A stretch of 34,039 nucleotides of DNA from Thermoplasmata archaeon (GTDB lineage: Archaea > Thermoplasmatota > Thermoplasmata > Methanomassiliicoccales > Methanomethylophilaceae), in NCBI GenBank assembly GCA_030539565.1, contig JAUNYA010000002.1, positions 1 to 34,039 of the forward strand, given 5' to 3'. Positions 1-6,141 of this stretch are shown here, in pieces (position 1 is the first letter of the stretch; each line of letters opens with the position of its first letter). The position numbers and the translations under genes were made by a program. The notes beneath the pieces were generated by a model. The model did no database searches. It was not told the origin of the DNA and saw only the letters and a list, made by a program, of their open reading frames with translations.

Positions 1-869
1 AGCCAAGAAGTCCAGGGACCGCAACGGGTACTGAATCGGTGCCCTTCGCAGTACGAGAGCACGTTGAGCGCCGCACGGCTTCCGGGGGAGGCCTCGTTGA
101 TAGCACCCGCCACGATGCGGGCCTTCTCGTACTCGCCCCTGTCGGCGAGGCAGATGCCCAGGGTCTCCATGGCGCTGACGTTCTTCTGGTCCAGCTTTAT
201 CGCCCTGGTGGCGTAGCCCGCGGCGGCCTTGTAGTTGCCGGAGATCCTCATGGCGTACGCCGCGAGCGCGTTGGAAGCCGCGGACTTGTCCTTGAGGCAT
301 GCCCTGACGTACTTCACGGCGTCCTTGTCGCGGCCGGCGAGCATCATCGCTGACACGTACGCACGGCGGACGTCGAAGTCGTCCGGCATCTCGTCGAGGA
401 GCGCGGATATGACCTCCACGGAGGCCTTGTGGTCGCCCAGGGCGCTGAGCACCTCGGACAGCATGACGCGGTCGAAGGGCTGGGGGTCCCTGATCTCCCT
501 GACGGTGTCCAGGGCCATCCCGAACTCCTCCATGTCCTCCAGGCACATGCAGGAGAGCCTCCTGACGGCGTCGTCCGCCTCCAGGTTGCCGAGGACGGTG
601 TAGGCGCTCGACGGGTAGTCGAGGCCCCTGAGGGAGCCGGCGATCTGGATGAGCGCGTTCCTGTCCTCCGGCAGGGAGGACATGAGCTTCCTGAGGATGT
701 CCTGGGACACGGTGGACTCGTCGAGGACCTTCAGCAGCGAGAGGCACTTGATACGGACGAAAGGGTCCTCGTCCGAATCGGCTATCTGCGCCACCCTGTC
801 GATCGCCTCGGGGCCGCGTCCTTTGGAGATCAGCGTGCGGACCTCTTCGAAAGCTGCGTCTGTGTCCAT
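1..869 (-). CDS. TPR/HEAT-like helical repeat protein (C-terminus cut by window edge)
   Basis: Frame opens with ATG at 869 and stays open to base 1, giving about 289 residues without a stop. The protein is acidic and all-helical in look. It has repeating units of roughly 34 residues, such as a segment reading ALAAYAMRISGNYKAA followed by one reading AMETLGICLADRGEYEKA; these are typical TPR A/B helix pairs. The N-terminal third is more HEAT-like (RIKCLSLLKVLDE). There is no signal peptide or membrane segment. TPR proteins are protein-interaction scaffolds, and no partner can be named here. A TATA-like TTTTTAA lies about 28 bases upstream on the minus strand, so the mRNA is probably leaderless. 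It is divergent from the PARIS-like ATPase. The last dozen residues before the edge look less like TPR sequence, so the true end cannot be judged. Confidence 0.8.
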   Translation of the reverse strand, partial: MDTDAAFEEVRTLISKGRGPEAIDRVAQIADSDEDPFVRIKCLSLLKVLDESTVSQDILRKLMSSLPEDRNALIQIAGSLRGLDYPSSAYTVLGNLEADDAVRRLSCMCLEDMEEFGMALDTVREIRDPQPFDRVMLSEVLSALGDHKASVEVISALLDEMPDDFDVRRAYVSAMMLAGRDKDAVKYVRACLKDKSAASNALAAYAMRISGNYKAAAGYATRAIKLDQKNVSAMETLGICLADRGEYEKARIVAGAINEASPGSRAALNVLSYCEGHRFSTRCGPWTSW

Positions 870-940
870 CGTCCACCCCGATGTCGGACTGGGTTAAAAA
901 TCGCTGTGTTAAATACAGCAATCGGCATTCACAGTCGACC
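870..940. promoter_or_regulatory. Divergent promoter region with small dyad
   Basis: The 71-bp gap between two divergent start codons carries one TATA-like element for each direction. TTAAAAA at 894-900, read on the minus strand, is 25-31 bases before the ATG at 869. GTTAAATAC at 908-916 is about 29 bases before the ATG at 941. The second element is the loop of an inverted repeat, GCTGT-N7-ACAGC (903-919), so a repressor bound there would cover the TATA box of the ATPase gene. Both starts would be leaderless. Confidence 0.55.
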
Positions 941-2947
941 ATGAAGATAAAGTCCCTCCACGTCTCCCAGCTCTTCAACGAGTACGACTACGACCTCGAC
1001 CTCTGTCAGGGGCTCACGTTCGTCCACTCGCCGAACGGCATGGGCAAGAGCACCGTCATGAGGATGCTCTACGCGGCCCTCCGCGGGGACGTGGACTACC
1101 TCAGGGACACCCCCTTCGAGAGGATGGACATCGGGTTCGACGAGGGCAGCGTGCTCATCATCGAGAACTACCCCGGCAACTTCCTCGTCCAGATGTGGAG
1201 GAGCGAGGTCACCGTTCCCCTCACGCCCTCGGAGATGTCCGAGATCTGCGAGTCCGTGTACATCGGGCCCGACAGGCTGCTCATCAAGAGGAAGGACGGC
1301 CACATGGCCGCCACGCTGGAGGTCTTCGCCCAGGAGCTGCTGGAGACCATCCGCTACGCCAAGGAGCACCGCGAGCTGGAGCCCCATCCCAGGGACGACG
1401 TGGCCGACATGCCCGACGGGGACCTGGAGTTCTGGTGCAAGGACCTGAAGGCCAAGCTGGACTTCATCAAGGACGCCGGATTCGAGCCGGACATACCCGC
1501 CGGGAAGAAGTTCCCCCCGTCCCGCTACGAGATCGGCAAGGACAGGAAGGGCTACGAGGATCTCGCCTGCTCGATCGCGGACTACGTCGAGCGCAACTAC
1601 ATCCTCGCCGAGTCCATAATCATCTACAAGGACGTTGTCAACGAGATCTTCATCAACAAGACGATCAGCGTCTCCGACACCGGGAAGATCGGGGTGAGCA
1701 TGAACAACGGCACCTCGCTCCAGCTCCAGAAGCTGTCCTCCGGGGAGAAGCAGATCCTCATCCTGTTCTACGCGCTGCTCTTCCACGCCCCGCAGAACTC
1801 CGTCGTCATCCTGGACGAGCCGGAGATCTCCCTGCACGTGTCGTGGCAGCAGAAGCTCGGCGACTACTTCGTCGACATATGCAGGGTCCGCGGCATCCAG
1901 ATGATAGTCGCGACGCACTCGCCCCAGATCATCCATGACAAGTGGGACTCCGCCAGGGAGCTGAGGCATTCCAATGCGCGAGTACCTGACCTCCGAGGAC
2001 ATCTGCAACGAGCTCAGCATGGAGAGGACCGTCTTCGACGGCGTGTTCCTCATCGTCGAGGGCATAACGGACAGCAGGCTCTTCGGGAAGTTCATCGACA
2101 AGGACGGCGTGCAGATCCGCATCGCCCACTCCAAGGACAACGTGCGCAACGTCGTCAAGGGGATGTCCGGCAAGAGGAGGGACGAGCGCACGATCGGCAT
2201 CGTCGACCCGGACCTCGAGCTGCTCCGCGGGAGGACCGCCAAGCCCCCCATGTTCCACACCGACTGCAGGGACATGGAGATGATGGCCATCCGCAGCAAC
2301 GCCCTCGAGGACGTGCTGGACGAGTACGGGGACCCGGAGAAGCTGGAGAGGTTCAGGGAGACCGTGGGGCCCGTCAGGGACGCGCTGCTATCGGCCAGCT
2401 ACCTCATCGGGCTGCTGATGTACATCTCGCAGACCCGCGGACTCAACCTCAGCTTCAAGGACCTGGATTTCTACAGGTTCATCAACCAGAGGTCGCTGAG
2501 CCTCGACGCGTCGGCGATGGTCGCCGCCGTGATAGACAACTCCCGCTCGGTCCGCGTGGGGAGGAAGGAGCTCCTCAGGACCCTCAACGACGAGGCCGAG
2601 GCCCTGGACGACATGTGGAAGGCCGCACGCGGCCACGACACCATCGACATCCTGCTGATCGGCCTCAGGAAGACCTTCGGCGGGTTCAACGCCCAGGGCC
2701 TGAACGAGGGCGAGCTGGGCGGCGCGCTGAGGCTGGCGTTCTCGGACGCCTGCTTCAGGGAGACCGACCTCTACAGGGACACCGACAGGTGGGCGGCGGA
2801 GGCCGGCGTGGTCCTCTGGACCCTCACTCGACGTCGAAGTCCTCTGTTTTTATACCGTCGGCGGTCTCGATTATCTTCTGGATGCGCCTCTGGCCGTCGT
2901 CCAGGATGGCCTTGCAGTGGTCCCTGAGCACGACGGCCCTCTCGTAG
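941..2947 (+). CDS. SMC/ABC-type AAA ATPase, AriA-like (PARIS candidate); coding character ends near 1960-1975
   Basis: Residues 1-340 are a compact ABC/AAA15-type ATPase. The N-terminal strand is followed by Walker A PNGMGKST (31-38), the ABC signature LSSGEKQ (about 265-271), Walker B VVILDEPE (about 288-295) and the H-loop ATHSPQ (about 324-329). This layout is that of AriA, OLD-family and AbiEii-like ATPases. The ATG at 941 was chosen for its TATA spacing and because homologues begin this way. The frame has no stop until TAG at 2947. After about 1960, however, its translation is Arg/Gly/Pro-rich and merely shadows the next gene. A TGA at 1962-1964 lies one frame over, so a single-base shift would end the ATPase 9 bases before the DUF4435 start. 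The region is either frameshifted or has lost a stop. In PARIS the ATPase senses a phage anti-restriction protein and controls the TOPRIM partner. The PARIS assignment is inference from the gene pair. Confidence 0.75.
   Translation: MKIKSLHVSQLFNEYDYDLDLCQGLTFVHSPNGMGKSTVMRMLYAALRGDVDYLRDTPFERMDIGFDEGSVLIIENYPGNFLVQMWRSEVTVPLTPSEMSEICESVYIGPDRLLIKRKDGHMAATLEVFAQELLETIRYAKEHRELEPHPRDDVADMPDGDLEFWCKDLKAKLDFIKDAGFEPDIPAGKKFPPSRYEIGKDRKGYEDLACSIADYVERNYILAESIIIYKDVVNEIFINKTISVSDTGKIGVSMNNGTSLQLQKLSSGEKQILILFYALLFHAPQNSVVILDEPEISLHVSWQQKLGDYFVDICRVRGIQMIVATHSPQIIHDKWDSARELRHSNARVPDLRGHLQRAQHGEDRLRRRVPHRRGHNGQQALREVHRQGRRADPHRPLQGQRAQRRQGDVRQEEGRAHDRHRRPGPRAAPREDRQAPHVPHRLQGHGDDGHPQQRPRGRAGRVRGPGEAGEVQGDRGARQGRAAIGQLPHRAADVHLADPRTQPQLQGPGFLQVHQPEVAEPRRVGDGRRRDRQLPLGPRGEEGAPQDPQRRGRGPGRHVEGRTRPRHHRHPADRPQEDLRRVQRPGPERGRAGRRAEAGVLGRLLQGDRPLQGHRQVGGGGRRGPLDPHSTSKSSVFIPSAVSIIFWMRLWPSSRMALQWSLSTTALS
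1974..2927 (+). CDS. DUF4435 TOPRIM-like protein, AriB-like effector candidate
   Basis: Predicted 317 residues. The N-terminal half has TOPRIM hallmarks: the conserved acid in LIVEG (E29) followed by TDSRLFGKF, and an acidic DPD motif (D78, D80) after a hydrophobic strand. DUF4435 proteins pair with SMC/ABC-like ATPases, and in PARIS the AriB member is a TOPRIM nuclease that cleaves host tRNA. The ATG at 1974 has GAGG seven bases upstream and follows the end of the ATPase domain directly, so the two genes are surely one unit. A fused AriA-AriB reading is possible through a +1 shift between 1965 and 1974. The 3' end runs 104 bases into the convergent xseB gene, and its last 35 residues (Arg/Ser-rich) look like antisense sequence, so the natural end may be near 2825. 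DUF4435 identity is fairly secure. Nuclease activity and target are inferred. Confidence 0.75.
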   Translation: MREYLTSEDICNELSMERTVFDGVFLIVEGITDSRLFGKFIDKDGVQIRIAHSKDNVRNVVKGMSGKRRDERTIGIVDPDLELLRGRTAKPPMFHTDCRDMEMMAIRSNALEDVLDEYGDPEKLERFRETVGPVRDALLSASYLIGLLMYISQTRGLNLSFKDLDFYRFINQRSLSLDASAMVAAVIDNSRSVRVGRKELLRTLNDEAEALDDMWKAARGHDTIDILLIGLRKTFGGFNAQGLNEGELGGALRLAFSDACFRETDLYRDTDRWAAEAGVVLWTLTRRRSPLFLYRRRSRLSSGCASGRRPGWPCSGP

Positions 2948-3078
2948 ATCTCCAGGCTCCTGTCCAGGTCGGTTCCGCCCTGCTCCAGCTCCTGTACGAG
3001 CTGCTCCAGCGCCTCCATGCTTGCCTCGAAGCCCATCTCCGAGACCTCTGCCTTGTACTGCTCCATGTCGGATGTCAT
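2824..3078 (-). CDS. xseB: Exonuclease VII small subunit
   Basis: The 84-residue protein has the usual XseB length and its helical-hairpin pattern: FEASMEALEQLVQELEQGG, then DLDRSLEIYERAVVLRDHCKAIL. XseB binds several copies per XseA and is needed for the processive single-strand DNA exonuclease that degrades ssDNA from both ends. Its ATG overlaps the end of xseA by 4 bases (3075-3078, ATGA), so the order is xseA then xseB with translational coupling. The 3' end overlaps the convergent DUF4435 frame. Exonuclease VII is mainly bacterial, and its presence in this archaeal context suggests past transfer into the lineage. Confidence 0.93.
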   Translation of the reverse strand: MTSDMEQYKAEVSEMGFEASMEALEQLVQELEQGGTDLDRSLEIYERAVVLRDHCKAILDDGQRRIQKIIETADGIKTEDFDVE

Positions 3079-4481
3079 CTCTTCTCCTCCCTGATCTCCC
3101 TGACCGTCGCCTTCGCCGTCCCGTCGCGGAGGCGGATGTCCACCCTCTCGCCGACGAGCAGCCCGGAGACGGACGTGACGGCCCTCCCGTCCGGCCCCAT
3201 GAGGATCCCGTAGCCCCTCTCCATCACCCTGGTGGGGTTGAGGGAGGTGAGCCGCCCGTCGGCGGCCCTGAGCGACGCCTCTGCGGATGCGAGGACGCTC
3301 CGGGATTCGCTGGAAATTGAATTGAACGCGTAGTCCACGCGCGACGACCTCATCTCGAGGTCGGTAAGTGCGGATTGAGGCGAGAGCCTGCCGTAGACGG
3401 CGTCGAGGCGCGCATCGAGGGCCTCCAGGCGTCCGAGCGCCGCATTGGGCGAGATCCTGGCTTCGGCCACCTCGAACCGCCTCCTCATATCGGAGATCTG
3501 GTCGTTGAGGGCGCGCTCTGCGCGGGACATCAGGTCGTCCAGGGACATGGACTGCATGTCCATCTCCCTCATCGCCTTCTCCGGGGACAGCTGGGCGTCC
3601 AGCACCCTGAACCTGGACTCCATCCTCTCGATGACCGAGGACAGAGCCCTCGAAGCGTTGGCCATGTCCCTGTTCAGCTGGTCGCGGATCTCCGTCCTCT
3701 CCCTGAGGATGATCGCGGCGGCTCCGGTGGGGGTCGGTGCCCTCGCATCGGCGACGAAATCCGCTATCGTGAAGTCGGTCTCGTGGCCGACGGCGGATAC
3801 GATCGGGATCCCGGAAGCCGCGATGGCGCGGGCGACGATCTCCTCGTTGAAGGGCCAGAGGTCCTCCAGGGAGCCTCCTCCCCTGCCCACGATGATGACG
3901 TCGACGCCCACCTTGTTCAGCAGGCGGATCCCGGCGACAATGGTCTCCGCCGCACCTGCGCCCTGCACCTGTGCCGGAGCCAGCAGGATATCCGCGGGGA
4001 ACCTGGACGACGACGTGGTGATTATATCGTGGATCACCGCGCCCGTCTCGGACGTGACGACTCCGATGGTGCGCGGATACCTCGGAAGCGGCCTCTTCCT
4101 CTCCTGATCGAAGAGTCCCTCGGCCTTCAGCTTGGCCTTGAGCTCCTCGAACGCCTGGTACAGGTCCCCGATCCCGGTCTGGCGCATGGTGGCCACGATG
4201 AACTGGTAGGAGCCCCTCTGGACGTAGATGTCCAGGCTGCCGAAGGCGTTGACCTTCATGTTCTCCTTGGGCTCGAAGCTCATCCTGGAGCGGGCGCCGG
4301 CGAACAGCACGCCGCTGACCTGGCTCCCGGCGTCCTTCAATGTGAAATAGTAGTGCCCCGAGGAGTACTTCTTCAGGTTCGAGATCTCGCCCGTGACCCA
4401 GACGTCCGTCACGTCGGGGCTCTTCTTCAGCAGCTCCTTGGCCTTGTTGTTGAGCTGCGTGACGGTGAGGGTCTCGGCCAT
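3075..4481 (-). CDS. xseA: Exonuclease VII large subunit
   Basis: The 468-residue protein is full length for XseA. An N-terminal OB-fold (about 5-100, with VWVTGEISNLKKYSSGHYYFTLKD) is followed by the catalytic domain. Its conserved motifs are visible: VGRGGGSLEDLWPFNEE, SAVGHETDFTIADFVAD and RAPTPTGAA. A long coiled-coil segment (about 270-400) and a C-terminal segment (GYGILMGPDGRAVTSVSGL) follow, as in bacterial homologues. With XseB it forms the ssDNA-specific exonuclease used in mismatch repair and clearing of single-strand tails. A weak TATA (AAATAC on the minus strand, plus positions 4503-4508) lies 22-27 bases before the ATG, so the mRNA is probably leaderless. Confidence 0.95.
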   Translation of the reverse strand: MAETLTVTQLNNKAKELLKKSPDVTDVWVTGEISNLKKYSSGHYYFTLKDAGSQVSGVLFAGARSRMSFEPKENMKVNAFGSLDIYVQRGSYQFIVATMRQTGIGDLYQAFEELKAKLKAEGLFDQERKRPLPRYPRTIGVVTSETGAVIHDIITTSSSRFPADILLAPAQVQGAGAAETIVAGIRLLNKVGVDVIIVGRGGGSLEDLWPFNEEIVARAIAASGIPIVSAVGHETDFTIADFVADARAPTPTGAAAIILRERTEIRDQLNRDMANASRALSSVIERMESRFRVLDAQLSPEKAMREMDMQSMSLDDLMSRAERALNDQISDMRRRFEVAEARISPNAALGRLEALDARLDAVYGRLSPQSALTDLEMRSSRVDYAFNSISSESRSVLASAEASLRAADGRLTSLNPTRVMERGYGILMGPDGRAVTSVSGLLVGERVDIRLRDGTAKATVREIREEKR

Positions 4482-4570
4482 GGACGGGCGATGGGGGACG
4501 CCGTATTTGGACTTTCCAAGGACGTTTCGCTACGTGTTGACATCATCGCGGAGCGGCCATGCGAAAGTTC

Positions 4571-4578
4571 CTTTATCA
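4571..4578 (+). promoter_or_regulatory. TATA-like element of thioesterase gene
   Basis: CTTTATCA is centred about 24 bases before the ATG at 4598. This spacing puts the transcript start on or next to the start codon and argues for a leaderless mRNA starting at 4598 rather than at the upstream in-frame ATG at 4559. Confidence 0.5.
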
Positions 4579-4597
4579 TGACCGCAGATTGGCGTGC

Positions 4598-5029
4598 ATG
4601 GACAAGGACGGGATCCTAGCGCTGATGGCGGACGACGTCAAATGCTATGCCGACGCCATCCTCGACATGTACAACGCGCCCTACGCGCGCTTCCTGGGCC
4701 TCGAGATCGAGTCCCTGGAGAAGGACAGGGCCGTCTGCTACCTGGACCTCCGCCCCGAGCTTATGAACAGCATGGGCAGGGGCCACGGGGCATCCGTTTA
4801 CGGGCTGATCGACCACACCTTCGCGATAGCCTGCAACATGAGCCACCCGTCCACCGGCCAGAGCTGCAACGTCATCTACTACCGTCCGGCCTCCGGGAGA
4901 CTCAGAGCGGTCTGCGTCCCGATAAACAGGTCCCGCTCGCTCGAGATATACGACGTAAGGGCGTACAACGAGGACGGCAAGCTCGTGGCCTCCGCGACAT
5001 GCACCGCGTTCATCCTGAAAGGTGAGTGA
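4598..5029 (+). CDS. Hotdog-fold PaaI-type thioesterase
   Basis: The 143-residue protein has the PaaI/YdiI hotdog pattern: a short N-terminal helix, PYARFLGLEIESLEKDRAVCYLDLRPELMNS, then the active-site region GRGHGASVYGLIDHTFAIACN (Gly-His-Gly followed by Asp in the central helix), and C-terminal strands ending TCTAFILKGE. These enzymes hydrolyse acyl-CoA thioesters, and the substrate cannot be told from sequence. An in-frame ATG 39 bases upstream (4559) was rejected because the TATA-like element lies between it and the chosen start. The zinc-ribbon gene follows after one base, so the two probably form one transcript. Confidence 0.85.
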   Translation: MDKDGILALMADDVKCYADAILDMYNAPYARFLGLEIESLEKDRAVCYLDLRPELMNSMGRGHGASVYGLIDHTFAIACNMSHPSTGQSCNVIYYRPASGRLRAVCVPINRSRSLEIYDVRAYNEDGKLVASATCTAFILKGE

Positions 5030-5030
5030 A

Positions 5031-5468
5031 ATGGCCGAGAGACGCTGCCCCAACTGCGGCGAGCTGGTGCCCTCCAACAGCATCACCTGCCCCAAGTGCT
5101 ACAAGAAGATCCCCAACGACCCGGAGCCCGTTCGCAGCTCGGAGCAGTCGTCGGGGACCGGCGGCAGGAAGATTCCCTGGACGCCCAACATGAAGATCGC
5201 CTTCGCGCTGGACATCATCCTCGGCCTGTTCGGACTGAACGGCATCGGGCAGCTCTACTGCGGCAGGAGGCGCGGGGCGATATTCCTGGGAGTGGGCCTG
5301 CTGGTGTTCGTCATCGCCGGGCTGCTGACTTGGGTCATCCCGCCATTCTCCATCGTCCTGGCGCTGCCCTTCTACATCGTCTACGTGCTGGTCTACCTCG
5401 GCAGCATCGTGGACCTCGCCATGGGGTCCGCGCCCATCCACTTCGGGATGTCCAGGATGTCACGCTAA
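5031..5468 (+). CDS. Zinc-ribbon plus TM2-like membrane protein
   Basis: The 145-residue protein starts with a double-CxxC zinc ribbon (CPNCGE at about 6-11, CPKCYK at about 24-29), then a short linker and two to three hydrophobic segments. The first is preceded by a TM2-domain signature (FGLNGIGQLYCGRRRGAIFLG). Function is unknown. TM2-type proteins with zinc ribbons are common small membrane proteins in archaea and bacteria. The ATG at 5031 was chosen over the GTG at 5022 because GGTG sits six bases upstream and the GTG would overlap the thioesterase stop. A similar architecture occurs at 23072-23548. The end overlaps the convergent gene at 5460 by 9 bases. Stop codon is TAA. Confidence 0.8.
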   Translation: MAERRCPNCGELVPSNSITCPKCYKKIPNDPEPVRSSEQSSGTGGRKIPWTPNMKIAFALDIILGLFGLNGIGQLYCGRRRGAIFLGVGLLVFVIAGLLTWVIPPFSIVLALPFYIVYVLVYLGSIVDLAMGSAPIHFGMSRMSR

Positions 5469-6005
5469 GCCGTTCTCCCTCAGGACGAGGAGGATCGAGG
5501 CCGTCATCTGCGCCAGGTCGACGGCGCGCATGCCGTCGCCGACGCCGGCCGGATCGCCAGGGCATATCGAGTTGTACGCCGCGCGTATCAGGAGATGCTC
5601 GTCCTCGGGGCGGCCCTTCAGATCCTGCGGGAGCCTGGTGGACACCGACGGCAGGAGCGTGAGGTTCCTGGTCGAGTTCCAAGGCTCGAAGCTCAGGAAC
5701 CTTCCGAACACGTTGCCCACGTTGTACGAGGTGCACTCGGTGCCGAAGACGGTCCTCTGGAAATCGGCCACGACGCGGTCGAGCGGGCTCCCCCGGTACA
5801 GGTCCTCCGGCTCTATCCCGTAGTTCTCCTGCATGAAGTCCAGCGGGCCCTTGCCGAGGTCCAGCGGGTCCAGTGCGACGCCGTCGTTGTACACCAGCGA
5901 GAATTCGTCGCCGGAGACCCTGCAGACCGCGATCTCCGCAACGGCGTCGGCCGGAGCCCCCGAGGGCCCGGTGACAGCCACCTGGACAACGTGCACGTCG
6001 CTCAT
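5460..6005 (-). CDS. DnaQ-fold protein with catalytic residues lost (exonuclease pseudoenzyme)
   Basis: The 181-residue protein aligns along its length with the DEDDh exonuclease at 14443-15102. Matches include AVCRVS with GICRVS, TSYNVGNVFGRFL with TAYNTGYDFTKFL, a shared GDPAG, and a C-terminal helix ending LRENG versus MSRNG. The catalytic acids are absent: the DTET motif is replaced by VAVTG, the Asp of YDFTKFL is Val, and the His of DHRALSDA is replaced by Met. It is therefore probably an inactive paralogue, perhaps structural or regulatory. It is divergent from addB, with three GGATAAC repeats in the shared upstream region. The fold call rests on visual alignment with the neighbour. Function is unknown. 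Confidence 0.75.
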   Translation of the reverse strand: MSDVHVVQVAVTGPSGAPADAVAEIAVCRVSGDEFSLVYNDGVALDPLDLGKGPLDFMQENYGIEPEDLYRGSPLDRVVADFQRTVFGTECTSYNVGNVFGRFLSFEPWNSTRNLTLLPSVSTRLPQDLKGRPEDEHLLIRAAYNSICPGDPAGVGDGMRAVDLAQMTASILLVLRENGLA

Positions 6006-6017
6006 GCCACCGACATG

Positions 6018-6067
6018 GGATAACTCGGATTTGGGGTTTGGGGGATAACAGAGATGACACGGATAAC
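6018..6067. repeat. Three GGATAAC direct repeats in divergent intergenic region
   Basis: GGATAAC occurs at 6018-6024, 6043-6049 and 6061-6067, and the inverted GTTATC lies at 6134-6139, just before the addB ATG. The 136-bp gap separates the inactive exonuclease-fold gene from addB. The copies could be binding sites for a regulator of either gene. No strong TATA box is obvious, although CATAATG near 6109 is about 30 bases before the addB start. Confidence 0.4.
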
Positions 6068-6141
6068 AGCCAGCAGTTCATATGCTGAAACGCCCTCTGC
6101 GAGTTGCTCATAATGGATGAGGGCATACGGGGGATGTTATC

